From NCBI GenBank assembly GCA_002342225.1, contig DDPO01000042.1:1-32582 (forward strand): a DNA stretch of 32,582 bases, in the 5' to 3' direction. Shown here one piece after another: positions 13,829-21,651 of the stretch. The first letter of the stretch is position 1. Each line of letters starts with the position of its first letter. The translations under genes were made by a program, and so were the position numbers. The notes beneath the pieces were generated by a model that saw nothing but the letters and a program-made list of their open reading frames with translations, did not search any database and was not told the DNA's origin. The stretch is from Bdellovibrionaceae bacterium UBA2466. GTDB taxonomy: Bacteria > Bdellovibrionota > FAC87 > UBA2466.

Positions 13829-16256
13829 GCAAAAACAAGCAGCAGTCATTGGAAGTGGTTTTGGTGGTCTTGCGGCAGCCATTCGTCTACAGTCAGCTGG
13901 GATTCAAACGACGATTTATGAGAAACGAGACATCCCAGGTGGAAGGGCCTATGTTTTTAAACAAGATGGCTTCTCCTTCGACGCCGGACCGACAGTCATC
14001 ACTGCCCCAGAGGCATTGAAAGAGCTTTTTGAATTGTCCGGAAGAAAACTTGAAGACTATTGTGAACTTATTCCGGTAACCCCTTTGTACCGGCTCTTTT
14101 GGGAAAATGGATACTCGTTCAACTATACAACAGATTTGGAAGAGACTCGTCGTCAGATTGAAGCCAAGTCGCCGGGAGATGCCAAAAATTACGAGAGATT
14201 TTTAGCTTATTCAAAAGAAGTGTTTGATGCGGGATACACTGAGCTAGCTCATGTGCCTTTTTTAAATTTTTGGAGCATGGTCCGTGTGGCCCCTGAGCTG
14301 GTGAAACTTCAAGCTCAACGCAGTGTTTATTCGATGGTCAGCAAGTACATCAAAGACCAACAATTGAGAGAGGCATTTAGCTTTCACTCATTATTGGTGG
14401 GGGGGAACCCTTTCAACACGAGCAGCATTTACACTCTCATCCATTATCTCGAGCGAAAATGGGGGGTCTTTTTTGCAAGGGGCGGTACACATGCTCTCGT
14501 GATGGCTCTCGTGAAGTTGTTTGAAGAATTGGGCGGAAAAATTCATTGCAATGCAGAAGTCGAGGAAATCACGACCCGTGACGGAAAAGTTACTGGTATT
14601 AGAAATAAAAAAGGGGAAGTGACTCCGTTTGATCTTGTTGTCAGCAATGCGGATGTTGCTCACACTTACCGGCACCTACTCAAACAGACGAATGAACTAG
14701 AAAAAACACGAAGAAAGATTGAGAACATGCATTACAGCATGTCTCTCTTTTTAATTTATTTCGGCACGAATAAAAAATATCCTGGAATGGCTCACCACAA
14801 CGTTTTGTTTGGACCGAGGTACAAAGGGCTTCTGAACGATATTTTTTCAAAAGGCGTGTTACCGGAGGATTTCTCACTTTACCTCCATTGCCCAACAGTA
14901 ACCGATCCTTCGTTGGCCCCAGAAGGGTGTGAGAATTTTTACGTCCTTTCACCAGTAGCGCACTTAGGGAAAATGGATATCGATTGGAAAGTAGAGGGCC
15001 CCAAGTATGCGGACAAAATTCTCAACTATTTAGATGAAAGGTACATTCCTGGTTTGAGAAAGCATCTTGTTACTCAGAGAATTTTCACTCCTGAAGATTT
15101 TAAAACAGAGTTGAATGCTCATCACGGGTCAGCTTTCTCGCTTGAGCCAAGACTTACCCAGAGTGCTTATTTTAGAACCCACAATAGAGATGAAAAAATC
15201 CAAGGGCTTTATTTTGTGGGTGCCGGTACCCATCCTGGGGCTGGAGTTCCTGGAGTCGTCGGTTCGGCAAGAGCCACGGCTGATCTTGTTCTGCAGGATA
15301 TGCAGGACAAAATTGAGATAAAGCCCTCTGACAAATCTGTCCTCGACCATTGCCAAAAAATGATCGAAGTAGGGTCAAAAAGCTTTTCGTTCGCATCGAA
15401 ACTATTTGATAAGTCTGCCCGAGAGGCTGCCTTCTGTCTGTATGGGTGGTGCCGATTTTGCGACGATGAAATCGATAAAGCCACGACGGACAAAGAAGCG
15501 AAAGTTGAAAAGTTAGCACAATTGACTGAAGCAGCTTATGAGAAACAAAGTTCTTTACCGGTCGAATTTAAAGCTTTGGGCTTGATAGCAGATCAATACC
15601 AAATTCCATCGTATTATCCCTCTGAGTTGATTGAGGGGATGAAAATGGATGTGCAGGGAACAAAGTATCAAACACTCAAAGATTTAGACCTCTATTGTTA
15701 CAGAGTGGCTGGCGTCGTTGGGCTTATGATGTCTCATGTCATGGGAGTCAGTGAACAAGAGGCTCTTCGCAATGCTGCGGATATGGGTTCTGCTATGCAG
15801 ATGACCAATATTTCTCGAGATATTGTCGAAGATTTCCAAATGGGAAGAGTCTATCTTCCTTTGGATTGGTTGAAAGAAGTCGCTGTAGATCCGCAAGAAG
15901 TGGGTCTCGCCAAGCACCGACAAGCTATTGCCTATCTTGTGAGAAGATTGCTTAAGCACGCTGAGCAGTATTATGAATCTGGAAATAAGGGGCTAAGGTA
16001 TCTTTCGTTTCGTTCGGCATTGGCAGTGGCTGTAGCAAGTTGTGTGTATTCGGCGATCGGGAAGAAAGTCATTCGCCGGGGTGAAAAAGCTTGGGATACT
16101 CGGACAGTAGTTTCCCCTTTGGAAAAAGTCGGCTGTGCGTTTAAGGGATTGGGACTAGTTCTTATGACCCTACCTTACAGGTTGGCTAGACCCTGGAAGC
16201 GGAGTATGATTACAACACTATGGAAACAAGCATGGATTCAACCCGAAACTTTATAG
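13821..16256 (+). CDS. crtI-crtB: Bifunctional phytoene desaturase-phytoene synthase fusion (CrtI-CrtB)
   Basis: 811 residues with two complete enzymes in one frame. About 1-492 is CrtI: FAD loop GSGFGG (11-16), EKRDIPGGRA, and C-terminal FAD block GLYFVGAGTHPGAGVPGVVG; it desaturates phytoene stepwise to lycopene. About 493-510 is a short charged linker. About 511-795 is CrtB: GSKSFSFASKLF, first metal motif D548-D549-E-I-D552, substrate region GTKYQTLKDLDLYCYRVAG, and second motif R666-D667-I-V-E-D671 followed by GRVYLPLDW; it couples two GGPP to phytoene. All key motifs are present in both halves. It overlaps crtE by eight bases. The order I-B matches the first two parts of thraustochytrid CrtIBY, not fungal CrtYB. 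Confidence 0.95.
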   Translation: MSKQKQAAVIGSGFGGLAAAIRLQSAGIQTTIYEKRDIPGGRAYVFKQDGFSFDAGPTVITAPEALKELFELSGRKLEDYCELIPVTPLYRLFWENGYSFNYTTDLEETRRQIEAKSPGDAKNYERFLAYSKEVFDAGYTELAHVPFLNFWSMVRVAPELVKLQAQRSVYSMVSKYIKDQQLREAFSFHSLLVGGNPFNTSSIYTLIHYLERKWGVFFARGGTHALVMALVKLFEELGGKIHCNAEVEEITTRDGKVTGIRNKKGEVTPFDLVVSNADVAHTYRHLLKQTNELEKTRRKIENMHYSMSLFLIYFGTNKKYPGMAHHNVLFGPRYKGLLNDIFSKGVLPEDFSLYLHCPTVTDPSLAPEGCENFYVLSPVAHLGKMDIDWKVEGPKYADKILNYLDERYIPGLRKHLVTQRIFTPEDFKTELNAHHGSAFSLEPRLTQSAYFRTHNRDEKIQGLYFVGAGTHPGAGVPGVVGSARATADLVLQDMQDKIEIKPSDKSVLDHCQKMIEVGSKSFSFASKLFDKSAREAAFCLYGWCRFCDDEIDKATTDKEAKVEKLAQLTEAAYEKQSSLPVEFKALGLIADQYQIPSYYPSELIEGMKMDVQGTKYQTLKDLDLYCYRVAGVVGLMMSHVMGVSEQEALRNAADMGSAMQMTNISRDIVEDFQMGRVYLPLDWLKEVAVDPQEVGLAKHRQAIAYLVRRLLKHAEQYYESGNKGLRYLSFRSALAVAVASCVYSAIGKKVIRRGEKAWDTRTVVSPLEKVGCAFKGLGLVLMTLPYRLARPWKRSMITTLWKQAWIQPETL

Positions 16257-16819
16257 AAGATATCGTCTTCTACGCTCGTCGAATGGGTACATTCGAGAGA
16301 GAAGATTGGTATGTCTATTTTGCGTGGGTCGGATTAATGATGGGGCTTTTGGTCTCTATCTGTGGGTTTGTCGCTGTTGGATACTTCAATGGAGTTCAAT
16401 ATCCGTCCTATGTTTGGAATCTTCCCATAGGTACCGTGATCTTTATCGTAGCCATATCTTTCGATACGATTGGTCATCGTTCTGCTTATAAGGTGGCGCT
16501 CAAAAAAGGAGAAGCTTTAGTTCATCACATTACGATTGCGGCTGGAATTTCAAGCTGTGTTCTTCTTTGTTTGGCTTATACGTGGCCTGAGTTCTTGAAG
16601 ATCCCCGCTCTGTGCATGGTTGGATTATCGGTATTTTACAGTGTAATCGACGAAGCGATGCACTGGTTCCGGTTTTATCAAGGCAACTCGGATCGTGTAG
16701 AGATGTGGAGTCACTTTTTCATTTTCGTTGGGCATACCATTCAAATAGCGACTTGGAGTTACTGGTTCTTAATGGGTTATCCAGGCGTCAAAGAAACATT
16801 GCAGTATCTTCCTCTCTAG
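16220..16819 (+). CDS. Unknown His-rich integral membrane protein of the carotenoid operon
   Basis: 199 residues with about five hydrophobic spans (roughly 33-56, 66-86, 101-122, 126-146, 164-187). I do not recognise the family. Charged and histidine residues sit at span edges: D82-x3-H86, E98-x3-H102-H103, D144-E145-x-x-H148-W and H165-x6-H172. The E-x-x-H and paired His pattern recalls metal centres of membrane hydroxylases and desaturases, but the classic HxxxH/HxxHH boxes of CrtZ/CrtW are absent. Being last of the carotenoid genes, it may modify the carotene end groups or bind the pigment (inference). It overlaps the crtIB end by 37 bases; a second ATG at 16232 would reduce this to 25. 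Confidence 0.8.
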   Translation: METSMDSTRNFIEDIVFYARRMGTFEREDWYVYFAWVGLMMGLLVSICGFVAVGYFNGVQYPSYVWNLPIGTVIFIVAISFDTIGHRSAYKVALKKGEALVHHITIAAGISSCVLLCLAYTWPEFLKIPALCMVGLSVFYSVIDEAMHWFRFYQGNSDRVEMWSHFFIFVGHTIQIATWSYWFLMGYPGVKETLQYLPL

Positions 16820-16828
16820 GAGGTATCC

Positions 16829-17668
16829 ATGTTAGGTGTCATCGGGGGTACTGGACTCTATAAAATGGAGGCCCTGAAGGGTATTAAAAAAGTCAACGTC
16901 GACACCCCCTTTGGGAAACCTTCCGCAGACATCACTTTAGGAAATTTTGAGGGGAGAGAAGTTGCTTTTTTGCCTCGTCATGGAGCCCACCATGAATTGC
17001 TTCCAAGCGAAATCAATTATCGAGCCAATGTGTGGGCGCTTAAGTCCTTGGGAGTTAAGCGCATTGTTAGTGTGTCGGCTGTAGGAAGTCTAGAAGCTGA
17101 TATCCGTCCGGGGGAACTTGCGATTCCAAATCAGTACGTCGATTGGACAAGGGGGAGAAGGGCTTCCACTTTTTTCGGAGAAGGTGTAGTAGCTCATGTT
17201 TCGACAGCTGCTCCGACTTGTCCTTACCTCACCCAAAGTGTTTTGGATGCAGCTTCTGAGTTGGATATCCCAATACACTCCGGAAAGACCTACGTTTGTG
17301 TTGAAGGGCCGCGCCTTGGGACGCGGGCTGAGAGTTTCTTTTTAAAAAATAATGGGTGCCATTTGGTCGGTATGACCAATGTTCCAGAGGTTTTTCTGTG
17401 CCTCGAGGCTCAAATAGCGTACTGCACTCTGGCGGTTGTGACCGATTACGATTGTTGGATGGATGATCCAAATAGCCACGTGAGCGTTGATAAAGTGATG
17501 GCCCTTTATATGAAATCGATTGATACGGTTCAAAATGTGTTAAAAAAACTTTTTGTCCTTCCTGCAAATGAGGAAGAGTCTCCAAGCCGGAGAGCTCTTG
17601 TTGGTTCGTTGGTGACCCAATCGATTCCTGCATCAAAAGTAGAGATGGTTCGTGTGTTAAAATTATAA
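16829..17668 (+). CDS. mtnP: S-methyl-5'-thioadenosine phosphorylase
   Basis: A 279-residue cytosolic enzyme that splits 5'-methylthioadenosine with phosphate into adenine and 5-methylthioribose-1-phosphate. Family blocks in order: GVIGGTGLY (phosphate loop), FLPRHGAHHELLPSEINYRAN, VSVSAVGSL, CVEGPRLGTRAE, VGMTNVPEVFLCLEAQIAYC (the M-T-x-x-P-E form of MTA rather than purine phosphorylases) and VTDYDCWMDD, where Asp selects 6-aminopurines. Length is normal. It starts nine bases after the membrane protein with AGGAGG-like GGAGGTATCC upstream. Two transferase genes and a SpeE-like gene, a potential MTA producer, follow at once. No mtnA-type gene for the usual methionine salvage route is visible. 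Confidence 0.92.
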   Translation: MLGVIGGTGLYKMEALKGIKKVNVDTPFGKPSADITLGNFEGREVAFLPRHGAHHELLPSEINYRANVWALKSLGVKRIVSVSAVGSLEADIRPGELAIPNQYVDWTRGRRASTFFGEGVVAHVSTAAPTCPYLTQSVLDAASELDIPIHSGKTYVCVEGPRLGTRAESFFLKNNGCHLVGMTNVPEVFLCLEAQIAYCTLAVVTDYDCWMDDPNSHVSVDKVMALYMKSIDTVQNVLKKLFVLPANEEESPSRRALVGSLVTQSIPASKVEMVRVLKL

Positions 17669-17669
17669 A

Positions 17670-18365
17670 ATGAATTTTGCTAAAAAAATCTCAATCATTG
17701 TTCCGGTAGGCCAATCTGATGAGAGTTGGCGAAGTTTACTTTCCGATTTAAAGCCAATTAGAAAGTCGGCTGAATTTATTTTTTGTGGTCCCAAAGCCTT
17801 GGAGTTCCCCGAAGATTGGAAAAATTTTTCTAATGTGAGGTTTCTGAGAACTCCCAATGGACGTGCGAGGCAAATGAACTTCGCTGCAGCGCAAGCTAGT
17901 CGAGATGTCTTGTGGTTTCTTCATGCAGACTCAAAGTTTACTCCAGACACTTTAAGCTCATTAAAAGATCTGATGAAAAGAGAAATAAAAGGAGTGCATT
18001 TTTTTAATTTGGGATTTTTTGATGGACCACCTTGGATGGTAATTAACACTCTGGGGGTTTGGTTTCGCTCCCACTTTCTAAAGCTCCCCTTTGGTGATCA
18101 AGGTTTCCTGATGGAAAAGAGTTTATTTGAAAAACTAGGCGGGTTCCCAGAGAGTGCACCTTTTGGAGAAGACCACTTGTTAATTTGGAAGGCTCATGAG
18201 TTGGGAAGCCCAGTTACACCTATTTCTGGAAAATTGTTAACGAGCGCCAGAAAATATGTGAGTCAGGGATGGTTGACCACAACGTGCAAACATCTTTATT
18301 TGACACTTGCACAGAGCAAGCAAGAACTGCGAAGAATAGTAAAAGTCAAAAAGGGAATTTCATGA
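17670..18365 (+). CDS. Family 2 glycosyltransferase, TIGR04283-like
   Basis: 231 residues with a GT-A fold: IVPVGQSDESW at the start, NGRARQMNFAAAQASRD, FLHADSKFTPDTL (the HADS acid motif in place of D-x-D), LPFGDQGFLMEKSLFEKLGGFPE, FGEDHLLIWKAHELG and a terminal SARKYVSQGWLTTT. This order is the TIGR04283 pattern (rSAM/selenodomain-associated transferase 2, often annotated arsenosugar glycosyltransferase). There is no radical-SAM ArsS or ArsM gene here, so the arsenosugar label should not be taken literally. It starts one base after mtnP ends and overlaps the next gene in ATGA. Context suggests a donor derived from methylthioribose (inference). Confidence 0.85.
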   Translation: MNFAKKISIIVPVGQSDESWRSLLSDLKPIRKSAEFIFCGPKALEFPEDWKNFSNVRFLRTPNGRARQMNFAAAQASRDVLWFLHADSKFTPDTLSSLKDLMKREIKGVHFFNLGFFDGPPWMVINTLGVWFRSHFLKLPFGDQGFLMEKSLFEKLGGFPESAPFGEDHLLIWKAHELGSPVTPISGKLLTSARKYVSQGWLTTTCKHLYLTLAQSKQELRRIVKVKKGIS

Positions 18366-19018
18366 TTGGGTTAGCGGTGTTTGTCAAAACCCCAGGGCTT
18401 TCTCCTATTAAGACAAGATTGGCTGCTAGCGTGGGCAAGCAAAAGGCCGAAGATTTTTATCGTTTATCTTGTGATTGGACGAGCCAGTTGTTGGTTCAAG
18501 TTCAGCGTCAAAGCTCGGTTCAGGTTTTTTGGGCAGTTGCCGAATCCGAAGCTTTATCCTCTGACTGTTGGAAGAAGTTTCCAACGCTTTATCAGGGCGA
18601 GGGAGAATTGGGAGATAGACTATATCGAGTTTATGAGAACTTGTATCATGATTTTGGAGCTGCTGTAGTTTTAGGGGCCGATTCTCCGGAGTTGCAACCC
18701 GACTTTATTTTAAAAGCAATTCAAGAATTGGAAAGCCCGTCCGGTCATCCTTTTGTTCTTGGTAAAACGCACGATGGCGGTTTTTATATTTTAGGTGGCA
18801 AAATGCCTCTACCCAAAAAAGTGTGGACATCTGTTGCTTACAGTCAAAACACCACTGGAAATGCCATCGAAGAAAAACTTCAATCTCTGGGAAAGGTTCA
18901 GAATTTACCCTTGTGTGCAGATGTGGACACTTTGGATGACTTAAGAAGTGTTCTGAAGCGAATCCAGAACACATCGTCGGAGAAGTATTCTAGTCTTCTC
19001 GCCCTCCAATTAATTTGA
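18362..19018 (+). CDS. DUF2064/TIGR04282-like nucleotidyl- or glycosyl-transferase
   Basis: 218 residues from the ATG at 18362, which overlaps the previous stop as ATGA and gives the usual family start IGLAVFVKTPGLSPIKTRLA. The open frame extends further upstream but only through the end of the glycosyltransferase gene. Motifs: K-T-P-G...K-T-R-L (nucleotide-binding loop), GELGDRL, VVLGADSPELQ (metal-binding acid), THDGGFYILGG and CADVDTLDDL. This is the DUF2064 fold, related to nucleotide-sugar-type nucleotidyltransferases such as CofC/MobA, and it commonly sits beside a TIGR04283 enzyme. It may activate a sugar-1-phosphate, here possibly the product of mtnP (inference). Confidence 0.85.
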   Translation: MIGLAVFVKTPGLSPIKTRLAASVGKQKAEDFYRLSCDWTSQLLVQVQRQSSVQVFWAVAESEALSSDCWKKFPTLYQGEGELGDRLYRVYENLYHDFGAAVVLGADSPELQPDFILKAIQELESPSGHPFVLGKTHDGGFYILGGKMPLPKKVWTSVAYSQNTTGNAIEEKLQSLGKVQNLPLCADVDTLDDLRSVLKRIQNTSSEKYSSLLALQLI

Positions 19019-19022
19019 GATA

Positions 19023-20624
19023 ATGAATTGCGTGGAAATAGCACTCTACATTTTCTCCCTCATTGGTTCAGGAGTTGGGTTCATGACCCAGATGTTGACT
19101 TCTGGTTATTGGACAACTGCATTCAGTCATGACGTGTTCTATTTCTCTGTTAACTTGGCAACCTATTTCTTGGCATTAGGCCTTGGTAGCCTGTTTTCAA
19201 ATCGTTTTGAGAAACCCTCATTGCGTCAGTTGGCTTATGTCATTGTAGCCCTGAATTTGGTGTGTGGAATAACTATTCCATTTTTGAGAGAAAGCATAAA
19301 GCACTTCGGTAACAATATCTTATTCCCTCAACTCGTCGTGATGTGCGCAGGGCTACTCAATGGCATGGTGATTCCGATCACTTTAAAGATGGGGGAGAAT
19401 TATCGACGAATGTCCTTGGGGTTGCTTTTCTTTATTGATTATAGTGCCGCAACTATTTTTGCTTTGCTTTTTACTTTTGTTTTTTTGATTCCCTTAGGCT
19501 ATTCCCGCACTTCGCTGCTATTGTCACTGACAGCGACTGGTCTTGCTGCTTTACTTTTACTGTTTCAAAAACAATTTACTAGAAAAGATATATTGGCTTT
19601 TTCGATAGTTTTAAGTGTTCCTGTAGGGGGCTTTTTTTATTCAGGAGCTCACGTGGCCCCTAAAATGGACAGAAGTGGAATTGCAAAAATAACTTACAGC
19701 GAGCAGAGCCACTACCAAAAAATAATTCTGACAGAGGAAGAGCAACAAGATTTTGGAGATGGGTTGGGCGTTGAACACGTTCTGTATTTGGACGGCTTTG
19801 TCCAGTTTAGCAGTGATTCAGAGCAAAACTATCATCTTTGTCTCGCTGATATTCCCCTTTTAGCTGCGACTCACCAAAAAAGGCACCCCTCTCGGGTTTT
19901 GATTTTAGGGGGCGGAGATGGGCTGGCAGCTCGAAACTTTCTTAAAAATCCCTCGATTAAAAAAGTAACTTTGGTCGAACTCGATCCTTCGATGATTCGC
20001 TTGGCAACTCATCACTCGATTCTTAGAAAATATAATCAAGACTCCCTTCGAAATACGAGGGTGGAAGTCGTTGTTGCAGACGCATTTCGATGGGTCAATG
20101 AGAACCGAAAGCAGCTTAGAGGTGAGTTCGATCTTATTATTGTGGATTTTCCAGCTCCGAAAAATCTTACTTTAGCCAGATTGTTTTCAGCGGAGTTTTA
20201 TCGCGCTGCTTTTGAAATGCTGAGTCCGGGTGGATTTATATCCATTCAAGCGGGCCCTTCGTTTTCCTTTGATGATCCCAAGGGAATGACTCTATCTAAA
20301 GTCACTACTTCTATTTTGAAAACGATTGAGTCGCTAGGGTACTTTGCTTTCCCCTACATTGTGACTCAGGATAATGAAGCTTTCGTTCTTGCAACAGCTG
20401 ACGGTACTTTTGAGATGGATCAATTTAGTCGTAAAGCTGGAATTTATTCGAAGGGGACGATGGCGCTGTTTTGTAAATATGATGCTTCATGGGTTAGACC
20501 CGAAGTTGAAATTAATACTCTGAACACCCTTAAATTAAGCACTTACATGATGGATTGGTTTAAGCGAGCTGGTGATAAATTTTTCTATTATCGAGGCAAC
20601 AGTTTAGTGTTTTTACCAGAGTAG
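19023..20624 (+). CDS. Membrane-anchored spermidine-synthase-like protein
   Basis: 533 residues. About 1-205 has seven hydrophobic spans, as in membrane-fused SpeE proteins. About 215-470 is the aminopropyltransferase domain: ITYSEQSHYQKIIL, YLDGFVQFSS, nucleotide loop GGGDG (296-300), E319-L-D321, VVADAFRW (D353) and VDFPAPKN (D375). It would transfer aminopropyl from decarboxylated AdoMet and release methylthioadenosine, the substrate of mtnP four genes earlier in the same run. Oddities: the polyamine-site D-E-x-x-Y-H-E reads S-E-Q-N-Y-H-L (266-272) and D-x-P-D-P reads D-F-P-A-P, so the amine acceptor may differ. It ends next to the end of a convergent gene (20624/20625). Confidence 0.85.
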   Translation: MNCVEIALYIFSLIGSGVGFMTQMLTSGYWTTAFSHDVFYFSVNLATYFLALGLGSLFSNRFEKPSLRQLAYVIVALNLVCGITIPFLRESIKHFGNNILFPQLVVMCAGLLNGMVIPITLKMGENYRRMSLGLLFFIDYSAATIFALLFTFVFLIPLGYSRTSLLLSLTATGLAALLLLFQKQFTRKDILAFSIVLSVPVGGFFYSGAHVAPKMDRSGIAKITYSEQSHYQKIILTEEEQQDFGDGLGVEHVLYLDGFVQFSSDSEQNYHLCLADIPLLAATHQKRHPSRVLILGGGDGLAARNFLKNPSIKKVTLVELDPSMIRLATHHSILRKYNQDSLRNTRVEVVVADAFRWVNENRKQLRGEFDLIIVDFPAPKNLTLARLFSAEFYRAAFEMLSPGGFISIQAGPSFSFDDPKGMTLSKVTTSILKTIESLGYFAFPYIVTQDNEAFVLATADGTFEMDQFSRKAGIYSKGTMALFCKYDASWVRPEVEINTLNTLKLSTYMMDWFKRAGDKFFYYRGNSLVFLPE

Positions 20625-21635
20625 TCACTGAAGGTTTACGCATTCAGAAGTAAGAGAAACTTCTAATCCTGGCATTTCGGTGGGGTAGGGTAGTACAACG
20701 CTTGAACCTAGAGTTTCATTTGATTTGATGAGAACGGCTCCGTAAATGGCTTCTTTTTTCGCTCTGCTCAACATATAAAAGTTACAGTGTTTGGCGACAG
20801 GACTCTTATTAGTGGCCGTAAAAAAAAGATAAAAAAAGCCTGGGGAATAGTCGAGAGTGTGGCCACACAGTAGCTCAACACTTGAAACGGGCTGTTGGTT
20901 GGTACAGGTGAATTTGGGAGAATTGTGAAATTTGAAAGTGTCACTTAATATTACAGAACCCGAAAATAATGCGAACAGAACCAGAGATGTTCTCGGATAA
21001 CGTGAAAAGGGTGACCGAGGGTTGGGCTGTTGAATATAGAGGGTCATTAACCAAGCAGATAAAAGAGTGACTATTGTGTAAAAGCCTAAAAAAGCCCAAG
21101 GATAGATGCTTGGGGCAAGTCGATTAAAACCTTCAATGCAGGCCAGCTTTGAACAGTTGGGATCTGCGACACCGGAAAATACAAATCGTGAAACAAATAA
21201 ACCCACGATTGTAATTAAGCTTGTTAACAATAAAGGAGCTTTATGGGATCTAGGAAGAGCTTTCAGAAAGAAAATAGCCACTGGCAAAACAAAAAGTGGG
21301 TAATGATTTAAAATAAAAGTAAGAGTGTTCATTCCAGGGGTAAAACGCCCCTCGGCCGTTCCGAAAACAGAGGCTTTAAAAAAACTAAACCAAACTGCAT
21401 CTAGAGTCCAAACTAAGGCCTGCGGTAGTGCTAATGCTAGTGAGCTTAGGACTATTTGGGGACTCTCTAGGAGACCCCCAAGGCCGATTCCCAGATAGGC
21501 TAAAAGGCAGAAAGAAAAGAAAAGCCCTTGAGACCATGTAAACTGTGAAGCTAGATATAGACCGTAACCAAAATAGAAAAAGATAAGAAGAAGTGAAAGC
21601 CACTTAAGCTTTGTGTTTTTCGTGATTGAAGGCAT
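20625..21635 (-). CDS. Polytopic membrane protein of unknown function
   Basis: 336 residues. About 10-230 holds seven or eight hydrophobic spans. A C-terminal extracytoplasmic part of about 100 residues carries four cysteines (CTNQQP, LLCGH, HCNFY, SECV) that could form disulphides, plus two more in a loop (DPNCSKLACIEGF). I do not recognise a family. The gene begins 16 bases after amn on the same strand, so the two are probably co-transcribed. It meets the end of the SpeE-like gene with no gap. A role in export or in an envelope enzyme complex is possible but not shown. Confidence 0.7.
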   Translation of the reverse strand: MPSITKNTKLKWLSLLLIFFYFGYGLYLASQFTWSQGLFFSFCLLAYLGIGLGGLLESPQIVLSSLALALPQALVWTLDAVWFSFFKASVFGTAEGRFTPGMNTLTFILNHYPLFVLPVAIFFLKALPRSHKAPLLLTSLITIVGLFVSRFVFSGVADPNCSKLACIEGFNRLAPSIYPWAFLGFYTIVTLLSAWLMTLYIQQPNPRSPFSRYPRTSLVLFALFSGSVILSDTFKFHNSPKFTCTNQQPVSSVELLCGHTLDYSPGFFYLFFTATNKSPVAKHCNFYMLSRAKKEAIYGAVLIKSNETLGSSVVLPYPTEMPGLEVSLTSECVNLQ

Positions 21636-21651
21636 GGATTGATCCCAAAGT

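Noticed and set aside
17670..19018. Arsenosugar biosynthesis operon, as the usual family names suggest
   Set aside because: No ArsM methyltransferase, ArsS radical-SAM enzyme or selenoprotein gene is present; the name comes from co-occurrence in other genomes.
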